64,000 bases of DNA from AC-32 sp963788215 (GCA_963788215.1 CAWBFX010000010.1:1100829-1164828), one strand, 5' to 3'; shown: positions 8,454 to 17,467, counted from the stretch's first letter. Translations and numbers: made by a program. Notes: generated by a model not told the origin, from the sequence alone.

Positions 8454-8477
8454 CAACGTTGTGATGTCATAACGTTG
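8454..8477. promoter_or_regulatory. Putative MarR operator
   Basis: Inverted repeat CAACGTT (8454-8460) and AACGTTG (8471-8477) separated by 10 bp, lying between the divergent MarR and MFS starts. Each arm contains palindromic AACGTT; a related CAACG occurs again at 8484-8488. Position and symmetry fit a dimeric winged-helix repressor site. Confidence 0.6.
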
Positions 8478-8507
8478 AGTCGAACAACGATTAGAGAGGA
8501 CAAGCAC

Positions 8508-9980
8508 GTGGCTATCGCCTCGAATCAGGAACGGCGCTGGAGCGCCCTGGCACTCATCGTCACCGCACAGTTCATGGTGATCCTCGACGTGGCGATCGTG
8601 AACGTCGCCCTGCCATCGATCAAAGCGGACCTCGGTTTCTCGCAGACGAGCTTGCAGTGGGTCATCTCCGCCTACGCCATCCTCTTCGGGGGGACGCTGC
8701 TTCTGGGAGGGCGGCTTGCAGATCTGCTCGGTCGGCGCCGGCTGTTCATCGCGGGCCTCGCGCTGTTCGCCGGGAGCTCGCTCCTGTGCGGCCTTGCCTG
8801 GTCGGCGGGCTCGCTGATCGCCTTCCGCGGGCTTCAGGGGCTGGGCGGAGCGCTGCTCGCTCCGGCTGCGCTGTCGCTCCTGATGACGACCTTTGCCGAG
8901 GGCAAGGACCGGAATGTCGCGCTCGGGATCTACGGCGCGGCCTCAGGCAGCGGCGCCGCCGCTGGAGTCCTGCTGGGAGGCGTGCTGACCTCGTACGTGA
9001 GCTGGTCCTGGATCTTCTTCATCAACGTGCCGGTCGGTCTCGCCGCGATCGCGCTCACTCCCGTGCTGCTGCGCGACAGCCGCGGCGACCTCCAGCACCG
9101 CCACTTCGACTTTGCCGGCGCAGTGTCCGTCACCGCCGGCCTGATGCTGCTCGTCTACGCGATGACGCGGGCGGCCAGCGACGGTTGGGCCTCCGGCACG
9201 ACTCTCTCGCTGCTGGCCGGGGCCGCCGTGCTCGTGCTCGCGTTCGTCCTGATCGAGCTGCGGTCGCCGTCGCCGCTCCTGCCGCTGCGGATCTTCAGGC
9301 TGCGCACGCTCACGGCGGCGAACATCGCGATGGCGATCGTCGGAGCGGTCGCGTTCTCCGAATTCTTCCTCCTGACGCTGTATCTGCAGGACGTTCTGCG
9401 CTATTCGGCGGTCCAGACCGGCGTCGCGTTCGTGGCGTTCGCGCTGACAGTGGTCGTGGTCTCGAACGTCGCGCAGGCGGCCGTCCGGCGGCTCGGCGTG
9501 CGGCCGACGCTGACCGCCGGGTTGCTCGCGTCGGCCGCCTCCGTCGCCTGGCTCACCCGCCTGCCGGTCGACGGGCACTACTTCTGGGATGTTTTTCCGG
9601 GCTTCGTGCTCGGCGGCGCAGGCATGGCGTTCTCGTTCGTCCCGGTGACGATCGCCAGCCTCACCGGGGTCCACCGCTCGGACGCGGGCGTCGCGTCAGG
9701 CCTGATCAACACGAGCCGCCAGATCGGCGGAGCCGTCGGCCTTGCCGCCGCGAGCGCAATCGCGACGACCGCGTCCAACGACTACGCCGCCGTGCACGCG
9801 GTCACGGCGTCGAGCGGAGCGGCCGTCGATCACGGCCTACAGACGGCCCTCTATGCGCTTATCGGCATGCTCGTCTTAGGGGCGCTGGTCGTGGCCACGC
9901 TCGTCCGGCCGGTACGCGACCGGGGGGTGTTGCGCGAACAGGCAGGCGGCGAAGCGGTCGCGCTCGACAAAGCCGCGTGA
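8508..9980 (+). CDS. MFS drug-exporter (DHA2, 14-TMS, EmrB/QacA type)
   Basis: 490-residue membrane transporter. The opening LDVAIVNVALPSI is motif D1 of DHA2 exporters; GRLADLLGRRRLF is motif A; AAGVLLGGVLTSYVSWSWIF resembles motif C plus the W-R/S-W-I-F-x-I-N-V-P signature. About 14 helices by eye. GTG 8508 is chosen because AGAGAGGAC lies ~8 nt upstream and the TTG 33 nt earlier overlaps the operator. Probable proton-coupled efflux of hydrophobic or cationic compounds, controlled by the divergent MarR protein. Substrate unknown. Confidence 0.92.
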   Translation: MAIASNQERRWSALALIVTAQFMVILDVAIVNVALPSIKADLGFSQTSLQWVISAYAILFGGTLLLGGRLADLLGRRRLFIAGLALFAGSSLLCGLAWSAGSLIAFRGLQGLGGALLAPAALSLLMTTFAEGKDRNVALGIYGAASGSGAAAGVLLGGVLTSYVSWSWIFFINVPVGLAAIALTPVLLRDSRGDLQHRHFDFAGAVSVTAGLMLLVYAMTRAASDGWASGTTLSLLAGAAVLVLAFVLIELRSPSPLLPLRIFRLRTLTAANIAMAIVGAVAFSEFFLLTLYLQDVLRYSAVQTGVAFVAFALTVVVVSNVAQAAVRRLGVRPTLTAGLLASAASVAWLTRLPVDGHYFWDVFPGFVLGGAGMAFSFVPVTIASLTGVHRSDAGVASGLINTSRQIGGAVGLAAASAIATTASNDYAAVHAVTASSGAAVDHGLQTALYALIGMLVLGALVVATLVRPVRDRGVLREQAGGEAVALDKAA

Positions 9981-10003
9981 CCAGAATCGGCGCGAGCGGG
10001 CGC

Positions 10004-10009
10004 TAGGCT
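10004..10009 (+). promoter_or_regulatory. -10 element of tRNA gene
   Basis: TAGGCT eight bases before the mature tRNA 5' end, matching the TANNNT form used by protein genes in this window. Confidence 0.45.
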
Positions 10010-10017
10010 TGCCGCGC

Positions 10018-10091
10018 GGGCCCGTAGCTCAGCTGGTCAGAGCAGCGGACTCATAATCCGTTGGTCCCTGGTTCGAATCCAGGCGGGCCCA
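10018..10091 (+). tRNA. tRNA with CAT anticodon (elongator Met or Ile2)
   Basis: 74 nt that fold as a complete cloverleaf. The acceptor stem GGGCCCG pairs with CGGGCCC, with discriminator A at 10091; D-arm GCTC/GAGC; anticodon stem GCGGA/TCCGT with loop CTCATAA (anticodon CAT); T-arm CCTGG-TTCGAAT-CCAGG. The CCA is not encoded. CAT can mean elongator Met or lysidine-modified Ile; it is not initiator-like because a G-C rich anticodon stem with three consecutive GC pairs is absent. Elongator Met is slightly preferred. Confidence 0.93.
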
Positions 10092-10136
10092 TCCGCGAGG
10101 CAGGGACACCATCGGCGAGGTCGAACCACGCTGTTC

Positions 10137-10604
10137 ATGACCGAACGAAATCTCGCCAAGGAGCTCGCGCACCTCGCCACGCAGGTCGACTCGCTCGAGA
10201 AGGACCTCGTCCGCGCCTGGGCCGAGCGGGAGCGCGAAGCCGGGCATCGCAGGCGGGCCGAGGCAGACGCCGAGGACCTCAGGGAGCAGCTCCGTCACGC
10301 GCGGCACCGGGCAAAGGTGGCCGAGCACGAGCTGGCCGGCGCGAGCACGAAGCTCGACGCCGTCGAACATGCGGCGGGCGGACGGGAGCGAGAGCTCCGA
10401 GAGCAGCTCGACCAGGCGGAGCAGGCGAAGAAGGTTTTGCGCCACGAGGTCGAGCAGACCGAGCGGGAACGGCGCGCGCTCGAGCTGAACTACCAGGAGG
10501 TCTTGCAGAACCTCCGGCACGCCGCCCGGGAGGCCCGCACGTCGGTCGACGTGCGCCCGCCTGCTGACGAGGTCACGCTCGTCCCGGGCGACAACGGCTG
10601 GTAG
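10137..10604 (+). CDS. Coiled-coil protein of unknown function
   Basis: 155 residues, almost entirely charged amphipathic helix (Glu/Arg/Ala/Leu/Gln heptads from residue 8 to 135), ending in a Pro/Val-rich tail. No signal peptide, membrane segment or catalytic motif. Starts at ATG 10137, 46 nt after the tRNA. Coiled-coil proteins of this type are often structural or nucleoid/cell-pole factors, but nothing here identifies a partner. Confidence 0.65.
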   Translation: MTERNLAKELAHLATQVDSLEKDLVRAWAEREREAGHRRRAEADAEDLREQLRHARHRAKVAEHELAGASTKLDAVEHAAGGRERELREQLDQAEQAKKVLRHEVEQTERERRALELNYQEVLQNLRHAAREARTSVDVRPPADEVTLVPGDNGW

Positions 10605-10610
10605 CTGCGC

Positions 10611-11083
10611 TCAGCCCTTGCTGCAGACCTTCATGCCGAGCTTGGCGGCGAGGCGGTTGCCTTGCTTGTCGTTCGCCGAAGCCCGGGCAAATGCTTCCTG
10701 CACGCCCTTCAGGTCCTTCGCCTTCGCCTTGTCGCGCATCTCCTGGAGGTCGTGCTTCAGGACCTGCGACTGCGCGAGCCACTCGTCGACGCTGTGCTGC
10801 TCGCTCTTCGGCGGCTTGAGCGCCTTGAGCTCGGAGAGCGCGTTCTCGAGGAGAGGGAGCGCCTGGTCGAACGCCTTCGCGACATCGGAGAGGCTCTTCG
10901 AGTTGTTGCCGATCTGCTTCGTCTTCGCGTTGTACTTCTTGCAGATCGCGTCGGCCTTCGCCGCGTAGTCGGCGCGCGAGAGCCGGGGGCCGCCGCCGGA
11001 GGTGCTGCTGCTGTTGTGCTGCTGCTGCTGCCACAACCGGCTGCCAGCAGGGTCACGAGGAAGAGAAGAGCTGCCGGCCTCAC
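10611..11083 (-). CDS. Small lipoprotein, frameshifted in a CAG-rich tract
   Basis: The reverse strand encodes a signal peptide from GTG 11083 (VRPAALLFLVTLLAAGCG, lipobox LAAGC) in one frame and a continuous ~130-residue helical mature domain (SRADYAAKADAICKKYNAKT to GMKVCSKG) in another. Length is 3n+2, so one base is missing. The frame change lies within the GCA/CAG trinucleotide run at about 11003-11040. TAAGGT seven bases before GTG 11083 supports that start. The mature part resembles small periplasmic helical lipoproteins with two Cys; function unknown. Replication slippage or an assembly error in the repeat are both possible. Confidence 0.65.
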
Positions 11084-11106
11084 GCGCTCAACCTTAGCGG
11101 CCGGGC

Positions 11107-11112
11107 TAGAAT
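11107..11112 (+). promoter_or_regulatory. -10 element of pdxS
   Basis: TAGAAT seven bases before the pdxS ATG, with no Shine-Dalgarno between them: leaderless geometry. Confidence 0.55.
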
Positions 11113-11119
11113 CACGCCG

Positions 11120-12004
11120 ATGGCCGAGACCGGGACGATGAGGGTCAAATCTGGCCTCGCCGAGATGCTGAAGGGCGGGGTGATCATGGACGTCACCGAC
11201 GCCGATCAGGCGCGCATCGCCGAGGACGCGGGCGCGGTCGCCGTGATGGCGCTCGAGCGAGTTCCGGCCGACATCCGCCGCGAAGGCGGCGTCGCGCGCA
11301 TGGCCGACCCGGACAAGATCCGCGAGATCCAGGAGAACGTGACGATCCCGGTGATGGCGAAGTGCCGCATCGGCCATTTCGTCGAGGCGCAGATCCTGGA
11401 AGCGCTCGAGATCGACTACATCGACGAGAGCGAGGTGCTCACGCCTGCCGACCTCGCACACCATGTCGACAAGTGGCAGTTCACGGTGCCGTTCGTCTGC
11501 GGATGCACGAACCTCGGCGAGGCGTTGCGCCGCATCTCCGAGGGCGCGGCGATGATCCGCACGAAGGGCGAGGCGGGCACCGGCGACATCGTCAACGCGG
11601 TCACGCACATGCGCTCGGTCTTCGGCCACATCCGCCGGCTCGGTTCGATGAGCGAAGAGGAGCTCTACTCGGAGGCGAAGGAGCTGCGCGCGCCGCACGA
11701 GCTCGTCAAGTGGGTCGCCGAGAACGGCCGCCTGCCGGTCGTGACGTTCACCGCCGGCGGGATCGCAACCCCCGCCGACGCCGCGCTCTGCATGCAGCTC
11801 GGCGCAGACGGCGTCTTCGTCGGCTCGGGGATCTTCAAGTCGTCCGACCCCTCGACGCGCGCGAAGGCGATCGTCGAGGCCACGACGCACTTCCGTGATG
11901 CGGAGATCCTCGCGCGGGTGTCGGGCGGTCTCGGGGATCCGATGAGCGGGCTCTCCGCCGCCGATCTCGCGCCCGAAGAGCTGCTCGAGACGCGCGGCTG
12001 GTAA
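11120..12004 (+). CDS. pdxS: Pyridoxal 5'-phosphate synthase subunit PdxS
   Basis: 294-residue TIM-barrel synthase that condenses ribose 5-phosphate, glyceraldehyde 3-phosphate and glutaminase-derived ammonia to PLP. Highly conserved blocks are present: GGVIMDVTDADQARIAEDAG, VMALERVPADIR, MAKCRIGHFVEAQ, MIRTKGEAGTG with the catalytic Lys, and FTAGGIATPADAALCMQLG. Full family length. It forms a dodecamer with PdxT. Unusually, pdxT is not adjacent but 3.7 kb downstream and frameshifted (15676). Confidence 0.97.
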   Translation: MAETGTMRVKSGLAEMLKGGVIMDVTDADQARIAEDAGAVAVMALERVPADIRREGGVARMADPDKIREIQENVTIPVMAKCRIGHFVEAQILEALEIDYIDESEVLTPADLAHHVDKWQFTVPFVCGCTNLGEALRRISEGAAMIRTKGEAGTGDIVNAVTHMRSVFGHIRRLGSMSEEELYSEAKELRAPHELVKWVAENGRLPVVTFTAGGIATPADAALCMQLGADGVFVGSGIFKSSDPSTRAKAIVEATTHFRDAEILARVSGGLGDPMSGLSAADLAPEELLETRGW

Positions 12005-12051
12005 TTCGCTCGTAGCGCGCGCCGTCCGCCGCGCCTCTCAGACTTTCCTAC

Positions 12052-12957
12052 GTGGATGTGGTCCGGGCAGGCTGGGCCAGCGCTTCCTTTCTGGCCTACA
12101 CGGGCGCGCTGACGATCCTTCTGGCGGCGGTCTGGCTCGAGTCGACCCTGTCCGACCAGTATGAGGCGGCCGCGTTCGTCGGCTGGTCGGCGCTCATGCT
12201 CGCCGGCGCCGCTACCTGCGCGTTCGTCGCCCGGCGCCGCGGGCGGCCCCTGCTGGCCGGCCTGTTCGCGTTCGTCTCCGTCGCGCTCTTCGCCGTCTTC
12301 GTCGCGGCGCTCGAGGACTGGTTCGGGTGGCTCTCGCACGACTCTCCGCTGCACGGCTTCCACCTGAGCCTGCTCCTGCTGGAGGTCCTGACTGTGATCG
12401 CGGCGCTCTGGGCGCTGCACGTCTTCCACCACCCGCTGCTCGTGCTCGCGGCGGCGGGCGTGGGCTGGTTCTTCGTCACCGATGTCCTCTCGAGCGGCGG
12501 CAACTGGTCCGCCTGGGTCACGCTGCTCTACGGCCTCTTCCTGCTCCCGATCGCGCTCGGCGCGAACCCCGTCTACGGGTTCTGGCTGAACGTCGTCTCG
12601 GGCGTGACGATCGGCGGGGCGCTTCTGTGGTTCTGGCACTCGGGCGACTGGCACTTCATCCTGATCGGGCTGGCCGGGCTCGCGTACGTCTTCTTCGGAG
12701 GCGCCACGAGGCGCTCGAGCTGGACCGTGCTGGGCGCGTTCGGACTACTGCTGACGGCCGCGCACTTCATCGACAAGTGGTCCGGGGGGTCGCTCAACCC
12801 GTTGTCGCTCATCTTCGGAAGCGAGGGGCCGAGGCACGCATGGGCGCGCCCGTTCGGGCTCGTCGTCCTCGGGTTCGTCTACGTGGCGCTGGCGATCGTC
12901 GTGCGGGCTCGCTACCCGGACCGTGAGGCTACGCCCCGGCCGGCAGCCGGACCGTGA
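12052..12957 (+). CDS. Multi-pass membrane protein of unknown function
   Basis: 301 residues with about nine hydrophobic helices (for example TGALTILLAAVWL, LHGFHLSLLLLEVLTVIAAL, NPVYGFWLNVVSGVTIGGAL, ARPFGLVVLGFVYVALAIVV). Aromatic/His rich loops (HVFHHPL, WHSGDWHF) are notable but match no family I can name. GTG 12052 is supported by CAGACT seven bases upstream. The 3' end overlaps the convergent kinase gene by 29 nt. Confidence 0.7.
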   Translation: MDVVRAGWASASFLAYTGALTILLAAVWLESTLSDQYEAAAFVGWSALMLAGAATCAFVARRRGRPLLAGLFAFVSVALFAVFVAALEDWFGWLSHDSPLHGFHLSLLLLEVLTVIAALWALHVFHHPLLVLAAAGVGWFFVTDVLSSGGNWSAWVTLLYGLFLLPIALGANPVYGFWLNVVSGVTIGGALLWFWHSGDWHFILIGLAGLAYVFFGGATRRSSWTVLGAFGLLLTAAHFIDKWSGGSLNPLSLIFGSEGPRHAWARPFGLVVLGFVYVALAIVVRARYPDREATPRPAAGP

Positions 12958-15049
12958 ACCGCGAGCCTCGGCCGGGCTCCGACTCGACGTCGAGCCGGCC
13001 GTTCATGCGCTCCACGAGCTCGCGGCAGATGTAGAGACCGAGCCCACTGCCGCCGACGCCGCGGGTCTGCTGCGGGTCGAGCCGGTAGAACTTCTCGAAG
13101 ATCCGCTCGCGCTCGGAGCTCGGGATCCCGAGCCCCTCGTCGGCGACCTCGATCAGACATTCGCCGTTGACGGAGTCGAGCTTGATCTCGACGTCACCTC
13201 CGTCCGGGGAGTACTTGATCGCGTTGTCGACGAGGTTGACGAGCACCTGCCTGAGCTTGTTGACGTCACAGAGAATCGGGCGCGTCGTGTTCTTGTTCAC
13301 GCGCAGCGCGATTCCCTCGGGGACGTGCAGGGCCGCCGACTCGATCACGCCGTCGGCGAGCTCGCCGGGGTCGCAGTTCTCGAGGTCGAAGGACACGGCG
13401 TCCGCGTCGATCTGCCCCGCGACGAGGATCTGGTCGACGATCTGCGCCAGCCGAAGCGACTCTCCCTCGATGATCTCGAGGAACGTCGACTCGTCGGACT
13501 CCTCGAGCTCGAGGTCCTCTCTCCGGAGCGTGCGAACTGCTCCGTAGATGGCCGCGAGCGGCGTGCGCAGCTCGTGGGATGCAGTCGCGACGAAGTCGCT
13601 TCGGGTCTTCTCGAGCCCCTGCTCGGCGGTCACGTCGCGGAGGGCGTACACCGTGCCTTCGCCGAAGTCCACGCCGGAGGCGGAGAGCCAGAGCTCCCGG
13701 CCCTGGATGGTCAGCGGCACCGTCACGGGCCGGGCGAGGGCGTCGCCGGGCTCAACAAGCGGAACGTGTGAGCTGAGCAGTTCCCAGGCAGGAATGACAG
13801 CCTCGACCCGCCGGCCCACGGCGTCGTCTTCGGAGACGCCGGTGATCAGCGCGGCCGCCGGATTCCAGTGGCGGACGAAGCCCGCGCGGTCGAGGAGGAC
13901 GACTCCGTCGGCGACGTACGCAAGGGCGCGCGCTGCGTTCGCGCCCTTCTCGGCCTCCTGGAAAAGCCGCGAGTTGTCGACCGCGACCCCGGCGCGCCGG
14001 GCGAGCTCGATCGCGAGGTCGAAGTCGGGCTGCGTAAACGGGGGATGCTTCTCGGCGGCGATCAGCGAGACCGCGCCGAGCGTCCGGCCGCGCGCGATGA
14101 GCGGGACGCAGATCGACGAGCGCAGGCCGAGCTCGTCGATGATCTGGCGGAGGTCCTCGTCGTCGCCGACGGCTTCCTCGATGAGCTCTTCCGGAAGCTC
14201 CGGGAGAAAGTCCGGCTGGCCGGTGCGGATCACCTGAGCGACCCCGTGCGGCTGGGCGGGGTCGGGCGGGTAGCGCTCCTGCAGCTCGTAGGCCCACTTG
14301 ACCTTCTCGGGGTCCTCGTGCGCAACCGCGAGTCGCTGGATCTCGCCGTTCGGGCCGACCATGTCGATCGCACACCAGTCGGCGAGGCGGGGGACCGCGA
14401 GCTGCGCGACGCGGCGCAGCGTCTGCTCGTAGTCGAGCGAGGAGGCGAGAAGCTCGCTCGCCTCCGCGATGAACGAGAGCCGCTGCCGCGCCGACTGCTC
14501 GGCCGCGTAGAGCCGGGCGCGCTCGAGTGCCTGAGCCGCTTGGCCGGCGAGTGTGATCTTCATCTGGCGCCGCTCGTCGCTGAAGCGCATGTTCTCGCCG
14601 AAGGAGAGCGCGATCACGCCGAGCAACCGGTCGTCGAGCGCCAGCGGCAGCACGGCGATCGCGTGGCCGTCCCCGCCCTCTCGCTCGAGGGTCGGGAAGA
14701 GCCTGTTGCGCTCGGCGCGCGACTCGAGGAAGAGCGGCTCGCCGCTTCGGACGACGTACGACATCGGCAGGTCGGCGTCGACGGAGAACTGCCCGTACCT
14801 CTCGAAGATCGGGCCGCTGTAGCCGCTCTGTGCCAGCAGCGTGATCGAGCGGCCGTCCTCGCTCAGGAGTCCGATCGCGCCCGCGCGCGCCTCGGCTGCC
14901 CGGAGTCCTTCGGTGAGGATCGCGTCGAGCACCTGCTGCGGTGTGAGCGCTCCGGCGAGCCGCCCGGTGACGCGCTGCAGGCGGTTGGCGCGGTCGGCGG
15001 CCTCCGCGAGCGACTCGAGTGAGAGCGCCTGCGGGTCGAGCGTGGTCAT
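12929..15049 (-). CDS. Sensor histidine kinase with two GAF domains and a PAS domain
   Basis: 706 residues without membrane segments. Order: GAF (~30-175), GAF (~190-365), PAS (~375-480; FVRHWNPAAALITG), HisKA (~490-560; phospho-acceptor His in ATASHELRTPLAAI), HATPase (~600-700; NLVDNAIKYS, DEGLGIP, GGSGLGLYICRELVE). Cytoplasmic sensing of small ligands or redox is likely from the GAF/PAS content. Its ATG overlaps the stop of the response regulator by 4 nt, so they are cotranscribed and are the probable pair. Confidence 0.92.
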   Translation of the reverse strand: MTTLDPQALSLESLAEAADRANRLQRVTGRLAGALTPQQVLDAILTEGLRAAEARAGAIGLLSEDGRSITLLAQSGYSGPIFERYGQFSVDADLPMSYVVRSGEPLFLESRAERNRLFPTLEREGGDGHAIAVLPLALDDRLLGVIALSFGENMRFSDERRQMKITLAGQAAQALERARLYAAEQSARQRLSFIAEASELLASSLDYEQTLRRVAQLAVPRLADWCAIDMVGPNGEIQRLAVAHEDPEKVKWAYELQERYPPDPAQPHGVAQVIRTGQPDFLPELPEELIEEAVGDDEDLRQIIDELGLRSSICVPLIARGRTLGAVSLIAAEKHPPFTQPDFDLAIELARRAGVAVDNSRLFQEAEKGANAARALAYVADGVVLLDRAGFVRHWNPAAALITGVSEDDAVGRRVEAVIPAWELLSSHVPLVEPGDALARPVTVPLTIQGRELWLSASGVDFGEGTVYALRDVTAEQGLEKTRSDFVATASHELRTPLAAIYGAVRTLRREDLELEESDESTFLEIIEGESLRLAQIVDQILVAGQIDADAVSFDLENCDPGELADGVIESAALHVPEGIALRVNKNTTRPILCDVNKLRQVLVNLVDNAIKYSPDGGDVEIKLDSVNGECLIEVADEGLGIPSSERERIFEKFYRLDPQQTRGVGGSGLGLYICRELVERMNGRLDVESEPGRGSRFTVRLPAGA

Positions 15050-15510
15050 GCGGCTTCCTCCGGCGGGTGCGTGATCTCGCGGCGGAGCGTTTCCGTTTCG
15101 CCTTGCCGGACGCGCGCCAGCGTGAGCTCGACCACGGTGGCGATGGAGACGGGGTCGAAAGGCTTGACGACGTAGCCGACGGCGCCCGCCTCTTCCCCGA
15201 GGTGACGGTCCTCCTGCCCCGCTCGCGCGGTCAGGAACACGATCGGGATCTCACGGGTCGCGGCGTCGGCGCCCAGCCTGCGCGCGACCTCCCAGCCGTC
15301 GAGGCCGGGCATCATCACGTCGAGCAGGATCAGGTCGGGGCGTTCTGTTCGAGCCAGTTCGAGGCCGGCTGTGCCGTCCGCCGCCTCGAGGACGTCGATC
15401 CCGGAGGCCGAGAGATTCACGCGGCAGAGCAAGCGGATCGTCTCTTCGTCGTCGATGACGAGCACCCGGCGTCCGAGGCGGGGCTCGGCCGAGCCTCGCT
15501 CGAGCTTCAT
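15046..15510 (-). CDS. Single-domain response regulator
   Basis: 154 residues, one receiver domain: acidic pair DDEET, phospho-Asp in LILLDVMMPG, Thr in FLTARAG, Lys in VVKPFDP. There is no DNA-binding output domain; the tail after residue ~135 is short and charged. It probably acts by protein-protein contact or as a phosphorelay intermediate for the downstream GAF-GAF-PAS kinase. ATG 15510 gives a 16-residue lead before the first strand. Confidence 0.9.
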   Translation of the reverse strand: MKLERGSAEPRLGRRVLVIDDEETIRLLCRVNLSASGIDVLEAADGTAGLELARTERPDLILLDVMMPGLDGWEVARRLGADAATREIPIVFLTARAGQEDRHLGEEAGAVGYVVKPFDPVSIATVVELTLARVRQGETETLRREITHPPEEAA

Positions 15511-15663
15511 CGGATCGGACGAAGGACCACAGCGCCAGGCACTCCGGCGGCCGCCTGGCCGCAGAAGGCGCGCCGGAGCAGTTCGAAGGGGCTGGACGAC
15601 CTCTCCTCTCACCTGCGGCTGCGAATTGTACGCGCGCATGGCCGGAACCGATAGTGCCGCCAC

Positions 15664-15669
15664 TACAAT
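15664..15669 (+). promoter_or_regulatory. -10 element of pdxT
   Basis: TACAAT six bases before the GTG at 15676. No Shine-Dalgarno; leaderless start likely. Confidence 0.55.
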
Positions 15670-15675
15670 CGAAAC

Positions 15676-16243
15676 GTGGACAGAAAGCCGAGAATCGGGG
15701 TGCTCGCCGTCCAGGGAAACGTGCGAGAGCACGCGGCGATGCTGCGAGACCTGGGCGCCGAGGCAGTGGAGGTGCGCAAGCCCGAACAGCTGCGCGACCT
15801 CGACGGGCTCGTGATTCCTGGGGGCGAGTCGACCGCGATCGCCCGACTGGTGCGGCTGTACGGCTCTCGAGGAGCCGATCCGCTCGTTCGAGCGGCCGGT
15901 CTTCGGCACCTGTGCCGGGATGATCCTCCTCGACCGCTCGCACCTCGGGTTGATCGACGTCGACGTGGAGCGCAATGCGTACGGCCGGCAGGTCGCGAGC
16001 TTCGAGGCCGACCTCCAGCTCGACGGTGACGACAAGCCCCTGCGGGGGGTCTTCATTCGCGCGCCGCGCGTGCAGGATGTCGGCCCGGACGTCGAAGTGC
16101 TGGCCGAGCGCGACGGCGAGCCGGTGCTGTTGCGGGACGGCCGCATGATCGTCGCGTCGTTCCATCCCGAGCTCACCAACGACACGCGTGTCCACGAGCG
16201 GTTCCTCGAGCTGGTGAAGGAGGCGATGAGTGTCCGGGCATAG
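15676..16243 (+). CDS. pdxT: Pyridoxal 5'-phosphate synthase glutaminase PdxT, one-base frameshift
   Basis: Class-I glutaminase that feeds ammonia to PdxS. Frame one gives IGVLAVQGN and VIPGGESTAIA, ending in LVRLYG. The remainder is in the next frame: FGTCAGM with the nucleophilic Cys, then RAPRVQDVG and IVASFHPEL with the catalytic His/Glu. Removing one base near 15865 (GGCTCTC) joins them as ...LYGLEEPIRSFE... Length 3n+1 agrees. All active-site residues are intact, so an assembly or sequencing indel is the simplest reading, but a real lesion would leave PdxS dependent on free ammonia. The 3' end overlaps yebC by 14 nt. Confidence 0.9.
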
Positions 16244-16985
16244 CAAGTGGTCTTCGATCAAGCACAAGAAGGGCGCGGCCGACAAGAAGCGCGGCCAGCT
16301 CTTCTCGAAGCTGTCGCGGGCGCTGATCGTCGCGGCACGCGAAGGCGGGCCGGACCCAGCGGCCAACCTCGCGCTCGCGAACGCGATCGAGAAGGCGCGC
16401 TCGTACTCGATGCCCAAGGACAACATCGATCGCGCGATCGCGCGCGGCTCCGGCGCCGACGCCGACGCGGAGGCGTTCGAGCAGGTTGTCTACGAGGGCT
16501 ACGGCCCGAACGGCGTCGCGGTGATCGTCGAGGCGCTGACCGACAACCGCAATCGCACCGCGGCTGACGTGCGCGCGGCTTTCTCGAAGTACGACGGCAA
16601 CCTCGGCGGCTCGGGCGCAGTCGCGTGGCTCTTCGAGCGGCGCGGCGTGATCCTCGTCGACGCCGAGCGCGCAGACGAGGACGACCTGACGCTCGCCGCG
16701 GCCGAGGGCGGAGCCGACGACGTCGAGCTCGACGGCTCGAGCTTCCGCGTCACGACCGGCGCCGAGTCGCTGAGCGCGGTCCGCGAGGCGATCGAGGGAG
16801 CCGGCATGGAGGTCGACTCCGCCGAGCTGACGATGGTGCCCAAGACCACGGTCAACCTCGAGGACGAGAGCGCCGCCCGGAAGACGCTGCGCCTGATCGA
16901 CGCGCTCGAGGAGTCCGACGACGTGCAGGAGGTCTACTCCAACTTCGACATCCCCGAGCGCGTGATGGAGGCTGTAGCTACCTAG
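16230..16985 (+). CDS. yebC: YebC/TACO1 family protein
   Basis: 251 residues, the standard length. It opens MSGHSKWSSIKHKKGAADKKR, the hallmark N-terminus, and contains DRAIARGSG and NRNRTAADVRAAFSK. Family members are reported as DNA-binding regulators or as translation factors that relieve ribosome stalling at proline-rich stretches; polyproline proteins are encoded immediately downstream on the opposite strand. GTG start within the end of pdxT. pdxT-yebC-ruvCAB order is common in actinobacteria. Confidence 0.95.
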   Translation: MSGHSKWSSIKHKKGAADKKRGQLFSKLSRALIVAAREGGPDPAANLALANAIEKARSYSMPKDNIDRAIARGSGADADAEAFEQVVYEGYGPNGVAVIVEALTDNRNRTAADVRAAFSKYDGNLGGSGAVAWLFERRGVILVDAERADEDDLTLAAAEGGADDVELDGSSFRVTTGAESLSAVREAIEGAGMEVDSAELTMVPKTTVNLEDESAARKTLRLIDALEESDDVQEVYSNFDIPERVMEAVAT

Positions 16986-17457
16986 CGCGGGGCAGGTCGA
17001 GCACGACCTCGAAGGGGACGTCGCCGAGCAGGAAGCCCGCGTCGACCTCGCCGGTGAGCTTCACGTAGACGGGCTTGCGGTCGCGGAGCGCGACCTGGAC
17101 GGCGGCGTCGTGGACCGAGCTCGGGTCGATAGGCAGCTTCGGCAGTAGCGGGCTGAGGTCCCGGAGCGCCTCGCTCACGGCGACCTCCCCGCGGACGCAC
17201 CGGAGGTTCGCCTCGCAGGCGACGCGGTGTGTCCTGCGCGTCCAGCGTGTGAGCCGTAACTCCGACAGCGGGAGGTCGCGCGCGTCGATCGTCTGAGTGC
17301 GATCGAGCGGGATCGGCGTCTTCGCCCGCGCGTGGACGGTGACGGTTCCGGAGTGGATCCGGCTCAGGCCCTGCTGCGCCTGGATGAGGAGGTCGCGCGC
17401 GTTCTGCGGCGACTGCTGATGATGCCCGCAGCCGGCCGCGGCGAGCACCGCGACCAC
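16978..17457 (-). CDS. Short lipoprotein of unknown function
   Basis: 159 residues. A very short signal ends in lipobox LAAAGC at residue 10; the mature part starts with an N-terminal helix (NARDLLIQAQQGLSRI) followed by mostly beta-type sequence (GTVTVHARAK, PVYVKLTGEVDAGFLLGDVPFEVVLDL), resembling LolA/LppX-type lipid-binding folds, although this is only a shape resemblance. GTG 17457 is the only in-frame start before a stop. Overlaps yebC tail-to-tail by 8 nt. Confidence 0.6.
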   Translation of the reverse strand: MVAVLAAAGCGHHQQSPQNARDLLIQAQQGLSRIHSGTVTVHARAKTPIPLDRTQTIDARDLPLSELRLTRWTRRTHRVACEANLRCVRGEVAVSEALRDLSPLLPKLPIDPSSVHDAAVQVALRDRKPVYVKLTGEVDAGFLLGDVPFEVVLDLPRAR

Positions 17458-17467
17458 GAGTGCGGCG

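Noticed and set aside
12161..12926. Alternative forward frames inside the membrane protein at 12052
   Set aside because: Arg/Pro/Ala-rich shadows with no hydrophobic periodicity; the chosen frame has regular helices and a promoter box.
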